Positions 16,256 to 26,190 of a stretch of DNA of 64,000 bases are shown here, piece after piece; within the stretch, counting starts at the first letter, position 1, and each line of letters opens with the position of its first letter. The notes under the pieces were generated by a model. The model worked only from the letters and a program-made list of their open reading frames with translations, was not told where the DNA came from and did not search any database. Source of the DNA: CAVTGO01 sp963734275 (lineage in GTDB: Bacteria > Actinomycetota > UBA4738 > HRBIN12). The stretch is from assembly GCA_963734275.1 (NCBI GenBank), contig CAVTGO010000002.1, positions 62,001-126,000 of the forward strand. The letters run 5' to 3'. Both the position numbers and the translations under genes were made by a program.

Positions 16256-18748
16256 CCGACGACGACATCCCGGCGCTCCGCGAGCGCGTCGCCCAGCTCG
16301 AGGCCGCGGAGGCCGAGCGCGACCGCGCCGAGCTCGTCCAGGCCGCCCTCTACCGCATCACCGAGACGGCGAGCATCGCCGAGGACATGCAGGACTTCTA
16401 CCGCAAGATCCACGCGATCGTCGGCGAGCTGATGTACGCCGAGAACTTCTACATCGTCCTGTACGACGAGGAGCGCCAGGCGATCAACTGGCCCTTCTTC
16501 GTGGACGAGGTCGACGAGGATTGGCCGGACCCCAACGTCTGGGAACCGATGGGGACCGGCCAGGCGACCGGCATCACCGCGTACATGTTGCGCACAGGAG
16601 CTCCGATGCTCAACACGACGGCCGACTGGGAACGGCTCATCGCCGAGGGCGCGATCGCCAAGGTCGGCAAGGAGGCGGTCACCTGGCTCGGCGCCCCCCT
16701 GCGGTCGGAGGACCGGACGATCGGCGCGGTCGTCGTCCAGAGCTACCGGGAGGAGCATCGCCACACCGAGGCCGACAAGGACCTCCTGGTGTTCGTCGGG
16801 CGACACATCGCGGCCGCGCTCGAGCGCACCCGCCTGATCGACGAGACACGCCAGCGCAACGCCGAGCTCGCGCTGATCAACGACGTCCAGCGGGGGCTCG
16901 CCGAGAACCTCGACATGCAAGCCATGTACGACCTCGTCGGCGACCGGCTGCAGGAGATCTTCGACGCGCAGGTGGTGGACATCGGCATCATCGACGACGA
17001 GGCCGGCCTCATCCACTTCCCGTACACGATCGAACGCGGGGAGCGTTTCCCCGACGAACCGATAGAGGTCATCGGCTTCCGTCGTCACGCGCTGGAGACG
17101 CAGGAACCGCTGGTCGTGAACGACCGCGTGACCGAGCGGCTCATCGAGTTTGGGCAGCCCGGGGCCATCCAGGGCGAGCCGGCTCGGTCGTCGGTCTTCG
17201 TGCCACTCGTCGTCGGTGGCAGAGCCACCGGGGTGATCTCCCTCCAGAACCTCGACCGGGAGCACGCGTTCAGCGACGCGGACGTCCGGCTCCTGACGAC
17301 GCTCGCCGGCAGCCTGAGCGTCGCGCTCGAGAACGCCCGGCTGTTCGAGGAGACGCGGCAGCGCAACGCCGAGCTCGCCCTGATCAACGACGTCCAACGG
17401 GGGCTCGCCGAGAACCTCGACATGCAATCCATGTACGACCTCGTGGGCGAGCGCATCCAACGGATCTTCGACGCGCAGACGGTCGACATCGGCGTGGTGG
17501 ATCCGGACGCCAACCAGATCTGGTTCCCGTACTCGCTCGAGCGCGGTGTTCGGTTGATCGACCACCCGATCGAGATGATGGGGTTCCGGAAGATCGCACT
17601 CGAGACTCGTCAACCCGTCGTCGTCAACGAGGAGATGGAACGGCGGTGCATCGAGGCCGGGAATCCGATCGCGATCGCGGGCGAACCCTCGAAGTCGTCG
17701 CTCTTCGTTCCGCTCCTCGTCGGGAACCGCGGGACCGGCGTCATGTCATTGCACAACCTGGATCGCGAACACGCATTCAGCGATGCCGACGTTCGGCTGC
17801 TGATGACCCTCGCGAGCAGTCTCAGCGTCGCGCTGGAGAACGCCCGGCTGTTCGAGGAGACGCGGCAGCGCAACGCCGAGCTCGCACTGATCAACGACGT
17901 CCAGCGCGGGCTCGCCGAGAAGCTCGACATGCAGGCGATGTACGACCTCGTCGGCGACCGGATCCAGGAGATCTTCGACGCGCAGGTCGTCGACATCGGC
18001 GTGCTCGACCGCGAGGCCGGGCTCATCCACTTCCCGTACGCGATCGAGCGCGGGGTCCGCTTCCCCGACGAGCCCATCGAGGTCATCGGGTTCCGCCGGC
18101 AAGCGCTCGAGACGCGGGCGCCCGTGGTTGTCAACGAGGACCTGGCCGAGCGGTCGGCCGACGTCGGGCAACCGCTCGTGCTCCAGGGCGAGCCGCCGAT
18201 GTGCGAGGTGTTCGTCCCGCTGATCGTCGGCGGCCAGGCCACCGGCGTCATCTCGCTCCAGAACCTCGATCGCGAGCACGCGTTCAGCGAGGCAGACGTC
18301 CGGCTCCTCGCCACCCTGGCCGGCAGCTTGAGCGTTGCGTTGGAGAACGCGCGGCTGTTCGAGGAAACCGGCCGGCGAGCGTCCGAGCTCGCGATCGTGA
18401 ACAACGTGGGCCAGGCGATCGCCGAACAGCTGGACCTCGACGCGCTGATCGAGCGCCTGGGCGATCAGCTCCGCGAGGTGTTCACGGCCGACCTGGTGTA
18501 CGTGGCGCTCCACGACCGCGCGACCGACCTGATCGAGTTCCGCTACTACAGCGAGAACGGCGAGCGGCGGGAAAACCCGCCGCTCCGCTACGGCGAGGGG
18601 CTCACGACCAAGATCCTCCAGACCCGCGAGCCGCTCCTGCTCAACCGAGCGAGCGCGTTCGAACAGGTCGGGGTCGCGCCGGTGGGCACGCCCGCGAAGT
18701 CCTACCTCGGCGTGCCGATCGTCGCGGGGAGCGACGGGATCGGCGTCG
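16252..18748 (+). CDS. Multi-GAF hybrid histidine kinase, N-terminal sensor part (frame breaks near 18748)
   Basis: GTG 16252 overlaps the cyclase stop. Opens with a coiled coil (ALRERVAQLEAAEAERDRAE), a divergent GAF domain (about 40-190), three tandem 169-residue GAF units and part of a further GAF. No membrane helix, so cytoplasmic. The frame holds to GSDGIGV at about 18745; one extra G near 18748 then throws it off, and the match continues in the next frame (ISVQSMQQAGRF). Although this frame stays open to 19575, the text after 18748 is nonsense. Treat 16252-21346 as one gene with three indels. Confidence 0.8.
16840..18360 (+). repeat. Three tandem 507-bp GAF-coding units
   Basis: Units start at 16840, 17347 and 17854, and the next module begins at 18361, so each is exactly 507 bp (169 codons). 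All open with ETRQRNAELALINDVQRGLA and close with LSVALENARLF. Units 1 and 3 are closest (FDAQVVDIG, EVIGFRR). Unit 2 differs at ligand-facing positions (MMGFRKIALETRQPVVV). Internal duplication within one gene. Confidence 0.9.
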
Positions 18749-20235
18749 ATCAGCGTACAGAGCATGCAGCAGGCCGGCCGGTTCGGCGAGTCGGATGCTC
18801 GGCTGCTCGCGACGATCGCGACGAACGTCGGCGTCGCGATCCAGAACGCGCGGCTGTACCACGAGACCCAGCGGCGCGCGAGCGAGATGGCGGCGCTGGC
18901 AGAGCTCGGACGCGAGATCGGCGCGCTCCTGGACCTCGAACCGATCCTGCGGAAGATCGGGGAGCGCGCCGGCGAGCTCCTCGAGGCGGACTCGAGCGCG
19001 GTCTTCCTCGAGCGGGAAGATCGCTTCGTGCCGGTGGTCGCGCTCGGAGAGTTCGGCGAGGCCCTGATGAGCGACTCGATCGTGCCGGGCGAGGGCATCG
19101 TCGGCGACCTCGCGCTCCGCGGCGCCGCGGAGGTCGTGAACGACGTTCGGGGCGACCCGCGAGCGGTCCAGATCCCCGGCGCCGAGTACGAGCAGCTGGA
19201 GCGCCTGATGGCCGCACCGCTCGTCGCACGCGGGCGCGTGATCGGCGTGATGGCGGTGTGGCGTACGACGCGCGCCGTGAACCCGTTCACCGACCAGGAC
19301 CTGGACTTCCTCGTCGGCCTGTCGCTCCAGGCGGCGATCGCGATCGAGAACGCGCGCCTGTTCGGGGAGGCGAAGGAGGCGCAGCGCGTCGCCGACGAGG
19401 CGAACGCCTCGAAGAGCGCGTTCCTCGCGACGATGAGCCACGAGATCCGAACCCCGATGAACGCGATCATCGGCATGAGCGGCCTGCTGTCGGAGACGTC
19501 GCTCGACGCCGAGCAGCACGAGTACACCTCGACGATCTCGCGCAGCGGCGAGGCGCTCCTGTCGATCATCAATGACATCCTGGACTTCTCCAAGATCGAG
19601 GCGGGGCGCATGGACCTGGAGCTCGCGCCGTTCGACGTGCGCGGGTGCATCGAGTCCGTGGTCGACCTGATCGGGCCGGTCGCCCAGCGTAAGGGCCTCG
19701 AGGTCACGTACGGGATCGAGCCGGGGACTCCGGAGACGGCCGTCAGCGACGGGAGCCGGCTGCGGCAGATTCTGCTGAACCTGCTCAACAACGCGGTGAA
19801 GTTCACGGAGGCGGGCGAGATCGTCGTCCACGTCTCGTCCGCGGAGGCCGAGGAGCCCGGCCGCATCGCGTACCTCGTCACCGTCCGGGACACGGGCATC
19901 GGTATCCCGCCCGAGCGCATCGAGCCGCTGTTCGAGTCGTTCACCCAGGTCGACGCCTCGACGAGTCGCCGGTACGGCGGGACCGGCCTGGGGCTCGCGA
20001 TCAGCCGCCGGCTCGCCGAGCTGATGGGTGGCACCGTCACGGCCGAGAGCAGTGGGGTCCCCGGCGAAGGGAGCACGTTCCACGTGACGTTCGAGGCGGG
20101 GGCGACCGACATGACGCCGACCGCGCTCCGCCGGGACGGCTCGTTCGCCGGCCGTCGCGCCCTCGTCGTCGACGACAACGCCACGAACCTGTTGCTGATG
20201 ACGGCGCTCCTCAGTGCCTGGGGGATCGAAGCGTC
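18749..20235 (+). CDS. Same hybrid kinase, middle part: GAF, HisKA and HATPase core
   Basis: Continues the protein in the second frame. Another GAF domain (SAVFLEREDRFVPVVALGE) leads to the HisKA box with the phospho-His in MSHEIRTPMNAIIGMSG, N-box LNLLNNAVKFTEAG, G1 DTGIGIPPE and G2 GGTGLGLAISRR, all intact, then the start of a degraded first receiver (RRALVVDDNATNLLLM). The frame is lost again near 20235, where one missing base turns ASTAGSGEEAL into nonsense and a stop at 20269. Confidence 0.8.
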
Positions 20236-21346
20236 ACCGCGGGGAGCGGCGAGGAGGCGCTCGGCGTGATCGGCGACGGATTCGACCTCGCCGTCATCGA
20301 CATGCTGATGCCGGGGATGGACGGACTTCAGCTCGCTGCGCGTATGCACGAGCGGGTCTCGTCGCTGCCGACGATCCTCGCGTCGTCGATCCCTCGCCAC
20401 GACGTGATGCAGGATCCCCGCTGGGACGATGCCGGCATCGCCGCCGTGATCGTGAAGCCGATCAGGGCCTCGATCCTGCACGGCGCCGTCGCGACCGTGC
20501 TCGACGTCCGGAGCGACGAAGCGGACGCGAGAGATCCCCGACACGGCCCTGGACATCGAGCTCGCCGCCCGGCATCCGCTCCGCATCCTGTTGACCGAGG
20601 ACAACGTCGTGAACCAGCGGCTCGCGCTCCGGTTGCTGGAGAAGATGGGATACCGGGCCGACGTGGCCGGCAACGGCATCGAGGCGCTGGAGGCCCTCGA
20701 ACGCCAGACCTACGACCTCGTCCTGATGGACGTGCAGATGCCGGAGATGGACGGCGTCGAGGCCACGGCGCGCATCCTCGAGCGCTGGCCCGACGGGCAG
20801 CGCCCCAGGATCGTCGCGATGACGGCCGAGGCGATGCACGGCGACCGGGAGGGGTTCCTGGCCGCCGGCATGGACGACTACGTGGCCAAGCCGATCCGCA
20901 CGGCGGACCTGGTCGCCGCCATCAAGCGGACCCCGAGCCACGCCGGCGCCGCACGGCCCGTTTCCGCCGCGGCGGATGACGCACCGCCCGTCGTGGACCC
21001 CACCGTCCTGGCTCGACTCGCCGAAAGCATGGGGGGCGACGAAGCCTTCGTAGCGGAACTGATCGAGGGCTTCGTCGCCGACTCGCCCGACCTCGTGGCG
21101 GCGGCGCGCCGAGGCCTGGAGGCGGGCGATGCCGGCGAGGTCCGGCGCGCGGCCCACACGCTCAAATCGAACGCGGCGACGTTCGGCGCCCACGGACTCG
21201 CGGACCGCAGCCGATCGCTCGAGGCGGCGGCGACACACGGCGCGCTGGACGAAGGGCAGGCGCAGCTCGAGGCGATGGCCCGCGAGCTCGACCTGGTCCG
21301 CGAGGTCCTGTCTGGCGTGTGGCAGCAGATCCGCGCGGCCGGCTGA
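20236..21346 (+). CDS. Same hybrid kinase, C-terminal part: two receivers and HPt domain
   Basis: Receiver 1 resumes as GDGFDLAVIDMLMPGMDG (phospho-Asp) with IVKPIR. Another extra G near 20521 shifts the frame, and receiver 2 follows as RILLTEDNVVNQRLALRLL with Asp in LMDVQMPEMDG and Lys in VAKPIRT. The end is an HPt domain with the phospho-His in RRAAHTLKSNAATFG. Such a kinase-REC-REC-HPt chain would pass phosphate to a separate receiver, for which the cyclase at 15182 is the neighbour candidate. Confidence 0.8.
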
Positions 21347-21360
21347 CGTAGGAGCACGGG

Positions 21361-22365
21361 ATGAGGGCGGTCGTCCAAGACCGGTACGGCTCACCCGATG
21401 CTCTCGAGCTCCAAGAGATCGACGAGCCGGTGGCCGGGCACGACGAGGTGCTGGTGCGCGTGCACGCGGCCTCCGTGCATCCCGATGTCTGGCACGTCAT
21501 CCACGGCGTGCCGTACGTCCTCCGCATCATGGGAGCCGGGGTGCGCAAGCCGAAGAACCCCGTTCCCGGGATCGACATGGCGGGACGCGTCGAGTCGGTC
21601 GGCGCGAAGGTGACGCGGTTCCGGCCGGGTGACGACGTCTTCGGCGAGATCATCCGGGGCATCCAGTGGAAGAACGGAGGCGCCTTCGCCGAGTACGCGA
21701 CGGCTCCCGAGGCCAAGCTCGAGCTGAAACCGGCCAACCTCACGTTCGAGCAGTCCGCGGCCGTGCCCACCTCCGCCCTGATCGCCCTGCAGGCCGTGCG
21801 CCATCAGGGTCACGTCCGGCCGGGACACAAGGTCCTGATCAACGGCGCCGGCGGGGGTGTGGGCACCTTCGCCGTGCAGCTCGCCAAGGCGGACGGAGCG
21901 GAGGTGACCGGCGTCGACAGCACGAGCAAGCTGGACCTGATCCGGTCGATCGGCGCGGACCGGGTCACCGACTACACCCAGGAGGACTTCACCAGGAGCG
22001 GTGAGCGCTACGACGTGATCGTCGACATCCCGGGAACCCGCTCGTTCTCGGACCTCCGGCGCGCGCTCACGCGCGAGGGGACGTACGTGTACATCGGGCA
22101 CGACCTCGGAGGTTCGCGGGCACGCTGGATCGGGGGCATCGGTCGCTTCATCCGGCTTGCCCTCCTGAACCCGTTCGTCAACCAGCAGATGAACCCGCGC
22201 ATCGAGAAGGGGACCGGGGCGCCTTTGGTCGTCCTGAAGGAGCTCATCGAGTCCGGGGAGCTCACGCCGGCTATCGACCGGACGTTCCCGCTGAGCGAGG
22301 TTCCGGAGGCCATCCGCTACCTGGAGTCGGGAGACGTTCGAGGCAAGATCGTCATCACCGTGTGA
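21361..22365 (+). CDS. Zinc-independent medium-chain reductase (quinone-oxidoreductase-like)
   Basis: 334 residues from ATG 21361, 14 nt after the HPt stop. GroES-like N-terminal half (VLVRVHAASVHPDVW, PGIDMAGRVESVG, KPANLTFEQSAAVPTSALIAL) and a Rossmann NAD(P)-binding half with GAGGGVGTFAVQLAK. It lacks the cysteine cluster of zinc alcohol dehydrogenases, so it is expected to reduce quinones or enones with NADPH. The substrate is unknown. Probably in the same transcription unit as the kinase, but no functional link is evident. Confidence 0.88.
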   Translation: MRAVVQDRYGSPDALELQEIDEPVAGHDEVLVRVHAASVHPDVWHVIHGVPYVLRIMGAGVRKPKNPVPGIDMAGRVESVGAKVTRFRPGDDVFGEIIRGIQWKNGGAFAEYATAPEAKLELKPANLTFEQSAAVPTSALIALQAVRHQGHVRPGHKVLINGAGGGVGTFAVQLAKADGAEVTGVDSTSKLDLIRSIGADRVTDYTQEDFTRSGERYDVIVDIPGTRSFSDLRRALTREGTYVYIGHDLGGSRARWIGGIGRFIRLALLNPFVNQQMNPRIEKGTGAPLVVLKELIESGELTPAIDRTFPLSEVPEAIRYLESGDVRGKIVITV

Positions 22366-22416
22366 ACGATCCTCTCGTACGCGCTTCGGCCTCGAACGTC
22401 CCCACCGCTGACCTGC

Positions 22417-25400
22417 GTGCGCCGGATCTCCTTCCCAAGCGGACGGGTGCGGGATAATCCGCAGGTGGTCGGTCCCGACGAGCCCGAGAGCACGCACGCC
22501 GACGAGGGCTCGACAGGGGCCCAGATCCGGACGTTCCTGATCGCCGACGTCCGTGGGTACACGCTCTTCACGCAGGAGCGCGGGGACGAGGCGGCGGCCA
22601 AGCTCGCCGCGAAGTTCGCCGACATCTCTCGCGACGTGGTCGAGGCGCGAGGGGGCACGCTGCTCGAGCTCCGGGGCGACGAGGCGCTCTGCGTGTTCGC
22701 CTCGACCCGCGAGGCGATCCGCGCCGCCCTCGACCTCCAGCAGCGGTTCGTCGAGGAGACGCTCGAGCAGCCCGAGCTGCCGCTCACCGTCGGGATCGGA
22801 CTGGACGCCGGCGAGGCCGTCTCCGTCCAGGGCGGATACCGCGGCGGCGCGCTGAACCTCGCAGCCCGCCTGTGCGGCCAGGCCCGGGCCGGCGAGATTC
22901 TCGCCTCCCGAGAGGTCACGCATCTGGCTCGCCGCCTCGACAGCGTCCGGTACGAGGACCGAGGCTCGCTGACGTTCAAGGGTATCTCGGACCCCGTCGG
23001 CGTGGTCCGAGTCGTGCCCGAGGGCGACGATCACGTCGAGCGACTGCGCCCCTTCGCGCCTCCTCCTCCCGCCGCGAAGAAGGGCTCCCGCCGATGGGCG
23101 CTCGTCGGCGTCGTCGTCGTGGTCCTGGCGCTGACCGCGATCTCGATCCCGCTGCTCGGATCGGACGACAGCGCCGTGACGATCGGGACGAACTCGATCG
23201 CGCGCATGAACGCGGAGGACGGGAGCCTCGACTTCGTCACGGCGCTCGGCCAGCGCCCGGGCGCGAGCGCGATCGGGTTGGGGAGCCTGTGGGTCGTGCA
23301 GCCGGACCGCGGTGTCGTCGCCCGCTTGAGCCTCGAGGATGGAGCGATCATCGACACGATCCGGGTCGGTGCCTCGCCGGCGGGGGTGGCGGTCGACGAG
23401 GACTCGGTGTGGGTGACCAACGCCGGCGACGGCACGGTCAGCCGGATCAACGCCGCGACCAACGAGGTGAGCCAGACGCTCGACGCCGGCTCCGGTCCGT
23501 CGGGGATCGCGGTCGGCGACGGCGCGCTCTGGGTCGCCGACACGATCGGCGCTCAGCTCCTTCGCGTGGATCCGGCGACCGAGGAGACCGTGGCCGTGGC
23601 GCTCGCCGGCCAAGCGTCCGGCGTCGCGTTCACACCGGATGGCGTCTGGGTCTCGGTCGCCCCGGCCGGGGTCGCGCGAGTCGACCCTTCGAGCCTGGTC
23701 GTGACGCTCACGCAGACCGTGGGCACCGGACCGACGGCGGTGCTGCCCGCTTACGACTCGATCTGGGTCGCCAACCACATCGACGGCACGGTGTCCCGCC
23801 TGGAGCCATCCACCGGGCGCGTACAGGCCACGGTCGAGGTCGGGGAAGGCCCGAACGGACTCGGGGCGTCGGAAGGCTCGCTGTGGGTCGCGAACGAGTT
23901 CGACGACTCGATCACCGCGATCGACCCCGGCACGAACACCGTCGAGCGGACGACGCCGGTCGGCGGGGCGGCGGCGTCCGTGGCGATCGATGGCGACGGT
24001 CTGTGGTTGGCCGTCGGAGCGTCGGCCCGCGAGCACCGCGGCGGAACGCTGACCGTCTCCTCACCCGAGTCCGACGCGCCGCTCACGTGGGATCCCACGT
24101 ACGTGAACGACTCCATCGGCTGGCAGGTCCTGTCGGTCACCAACGACGGGCTGCTCGCCTACCGGAAGGTGGGAGGCCCGGACGGCGCAAGGCTCGTCCC
24201 TGACCTCGCGTCGGCGCTCCCCCAGGTCTCCGCCGACGGGCTGACGTACCGGTTCCCGCTGCGCGACGGCATCCGCTACTCGACGGGCGATCCCGTTCGG
24301 GCCGAGGACTTCCGGCACGCCCTGGAGCGGACCCTCCTGGGTTCCGATTGGTCGTACCTCTACGGCGCGATCGACGGCGCGGCCGCCTGCGGCGAGGACG
24401 CATCCACCTGCGACCTGTCGGCCTCGATCGTCGTCGACGACGACGCGGTCACGTTCATCCTCGCGAGCCCGGATCCCGATCTGCCGTTCAAGCTCGCGCT
24501 GCCGCCGGCGTTCCCAGTCCCCGCCGCGACCCCACTCGAGGACCAGGGCCTGACCCCCCTGCCGGCGACGGGGCCCTACATGATCTCCGAGGCCGGCGAC
24601 GACGGCTTCGAGCTGGTGCGCAACCCGGAGTTCCGCGAGTGGTCCGGCGCCGCCCAGCCCGCCGGGTTCGTCGATGCGATCTCCTGGCGATTCGACGAGA
24701 AACCCGCCGGGGCCTTCGACCGGCTCGTCGCCGGCGAGCTCGACCTGATCACCGACCAACCGGCTCCCGAGGACCTGGCGTCGCTCCGGACGGCCCACCC
24801 GGACCAGGTGGTGACGTCGCCGTTCCCGGCCACGTTCTACGTCGGGTTCGACCTCCACCGGCCACCATTCGACGACGCGCGGGTGCGGCAGGCGGTCAAC
24901 TATGCGATCGACCGCGACCACATCGTCGAGCTGCTCGGGGGCCCGGCGACCTATCGCCCGACGTGCCAGGTCCTCCCGCCCAACATCCAGGGCTACGAAC
25001 CCTTCTGTCCCTACACCCTCGGGCCTGACAGCGGCGTGTGGTCGGCCCCGGATCTCGACCAGGCCCGTGCCCTGATCGACGACGCGGGGGCCGTCGGGGA
25101 ACGGGTTACCGTCTGGGTGAGCGACGCCGACCTCCCCGGTGGTGTCGAGGCGATGCGGTACGTCGTCGAGGTCATGAATGAGCTCGGCCTGCGCGCGGAC
25201 CTGAAGGTCGTCCACAGCATCGACGAGTACGCCGGCGCGGTCTACGGGGGAGAAGCGCAGGCGTTCCTGTTCGGATGGCTGGCGGGGTACCCGGGCGCGG
25301 GAGACTTCATCCCACCCCAGTTCCGCTGCGGCGAGGGCGCCAACGCCGCGCGCCTGTGCGACGAGAGCATCGATGCGGCGATCGACGAGGCGCTACGGCT

Positions 25401-25584
25401 CCAGGCGACCGATCCCGCCGCTGCAAACACCACCTGGATCGAGATCGATCACCAGCTCGTCGAGGACGCGGTGTGGGCACCGCTCGCCAACCTCGTCGTG
25501 ACGCAGGCCGTCTCCGCTCGTACGGAGAACGTCCAGGCCCACCCCCAGTGGGGGATCCTGCTCAGCCGCCTCTGGGTCCAGTAA
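22417..25584 (+). CDS. Cyclase / membrane helix / beta-propeller / solute-binding fusion protein
   Basis: 1055 residues. Cytoplasmic class III cyclase (about 38-205): metal Asp in LIADVRGYTLF and in LRGDEALCVF, Asn/Arg in LNLAARLC. One membrane helix near 230-250. Outside it, a YncE/NHL-like propeller with repeats of LWVAN / SGIAVGDGALWV / VSRIN (about 255-545), then a family-5 extracellular solute-binding domain (about 560-1055: DGLTYRFPLRDGIRYSTGDPV, RQAVNYAIDRDHI). The last domain is that of peptide/opine ABC transporters, but no permease or ATPase genes are nearby, so sensing rather than transport is likely. GTG 22417 is the longest start; GTG 22465 is also possible. Confidence 0.88.
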   Translation: MRRISFPSGRVRDNPQVVGPDEPESTHADEGSTGAQIRTFLIADVRGYTLFTQERGDEAAAKLAAKFADISRDVVEARGGTLLELRGDEALCVFASTREAIRAALDLQQRFVEETLEQPELPLTVGIGLDAGEAVSVQGGYRGGALNLAARLCGQARAGEILASREVTHLARRLDSVRYEDRGSLTFKGISDPVGVVRVVPEGDDHVERLRPFAPPPPAAKKGSRRWALVGVVVVVLALTAISIPLLGSDDSAVTIGTNSIARMNAEDGSLDFVTALGQRPGASAIGLGSLWVVQPDRGVVARLSLEDGAIIDTIRVGASPAGVAVDEDSVWVTNAGDGTVSRINAATNEVSQTLDAGSGPSGIAVGDGALWVADTIGAQLLRVDPATEETVAVALAGQASGVAFTPDGVWVSVAPAGVARVDPSSLVVTLTQTVGTGPTAVLPAYDSIWVANHIDGTVSRLEPSTGRVQATVEVGEGPNGLGASEGSLWVANEFDDSITAIDPGTNTVERTTPVGGAAASVAIDGDGLWLAVGASAREHRGGTLTVSSPESDAPLTWDPTYVNDSIGWQVLSVTNDGLLAYRKVGGPDGARLVPDLASALPQVSADGLTYRFPLRDGIRYSTGDPVRAEDFRHALERTLLGSDWSYLYGAIDGAAACGEDASTCDLSASIVVDDDAVTFILASPDPDLPFKLALPPAFPVPAATPLEDQGLTPLPATGPYMISEAGDDGFELVRNPEFREWSGAAQPAGFVDAISWRFDEKPAGAFDRLVAGELDLITDQPAPEDLASLRTAHPDQVVTSPFPATFYVGFDLHRPPFDDARVRQAVNYAIDRDHIVELLGGPATYRPTCQVLPPNIQGYEPFCPYTLGPDSGVWSAPDLDQARALIDDAGAVGERVTVWVSDADLPGGVEAMRYVVEVMNELGLRADLKVVHSIDEYAGAVYGGEAQAFLFGWLAGYPGAGDFIPPQFRCGEGANAARLCDESIDAAIDEALRLQATDPAAANTTWIEIDHQLVEDAVWAPLANLVVTQAVSARTENVQAHPQWGILLSRLWVQ

Positions 25585-25671
25585 CGCGTCGAGGTCTCGG
25601 TCCATGCTCCTGGGCGCGCAAGAGTAACTAGAACCGAACGCGGGGCCGGCCCGGCGCGTTCATGGAGCGTG

Positions 25672-26190
25672 ATGATCGAGCCGACGAGCGTGAGCGCCGT
25701 GCCCGAGGTCGCCGAGGCCTCGGCGTTCGAGGAGTTCTTCCTCGCCCAGCACGAGCGGCTCTTCCAGGCGCTCTACCTGCTGACCGGCGACCGATACGAG
25801 GCGGACGACCTGGCCCAAGAGGCGCTCCTGCGCGCATACGAGCGATGGGACCGTGTCTGCGCCATGGACTCACCCGACGGCTACGTCTATCGGACGGCCC
25901 TGAACCTACATCGCAGCCGCCTGCGATCGCTCGTGGTCCGGGCTCGCCGGGTCTTCGCCGCGGTTCCGGCCGAGGACCTCAGCGGACCGGTGTCGGCCAG
26001 CCATGACGTCCGACGGGCGCTCGGACAACTCCCCCGCGGCCAACGGGAGGCGCTGATCCTCGTCGAGTGGCTCGGCCTCGGATCCGAGGAGGCCGGCCGG
26101 GTGCTGGGGATCGACGCGTCGTCCGTCCGGGGGCGCCTCCACCGCGGACGTGCGTCGCTCCGCGACCTTCTAGGAGACCGTGATGAGTGA
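25672..26190 (+). CDS. ECF sigma factor (SigE-like actinobacterial family)
   Basis: 172 residues from ATG 25672 (a GTG sits just before it). Region 2: FEEFFLAQHERLFQALYLL, DDLAQEALLRAYERWDRV. Region 4: LPRGQREALILVEWLGLGSEE and VLGIDASSVRGRLHRGR. Its end overlaps the next gene by 8 nt (ATGAGTGA), the same layout as at 13597. First gene of a three-gene unit: sigma, membrane partner, lipoprotein-like protein. Confidence 0.88.
   Translation: MIEPTSVSAVPEVAEASAFEEFFLAQHERLFQALYLLTGDRYEADDLAQEALLRAYERWDRVCAMDSPDGYVYRTALNLHRSRLRSLVVRARRVFAAVPAEDLSGPVSASHDVRRALGQLPRGQREALILVEWLGLGSEEAGRVLGIDASSVRGRLHRGRASLRDLLGDRDE

Noticed and set aside
16840..18360. CRISPR-like or satellite repeat
   Set aside because: The periodicity is coding: 169 codons per unit, each a GAF domain.
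17746..20679. 977-codon open frame on the minus strand opposite the hybrid kinase
   Set aside because: High-GC antisense frame; the text is Arg/Ser/Asp-rich nonsense with no domain, and the plus strand carries clear GAF and kinase motifs.
21391..24036. 881-codon open frame on the minus strand
   Set aside because: Antisense of the oxidoreductase and cyclase-fusion genes, with no motif of its own.
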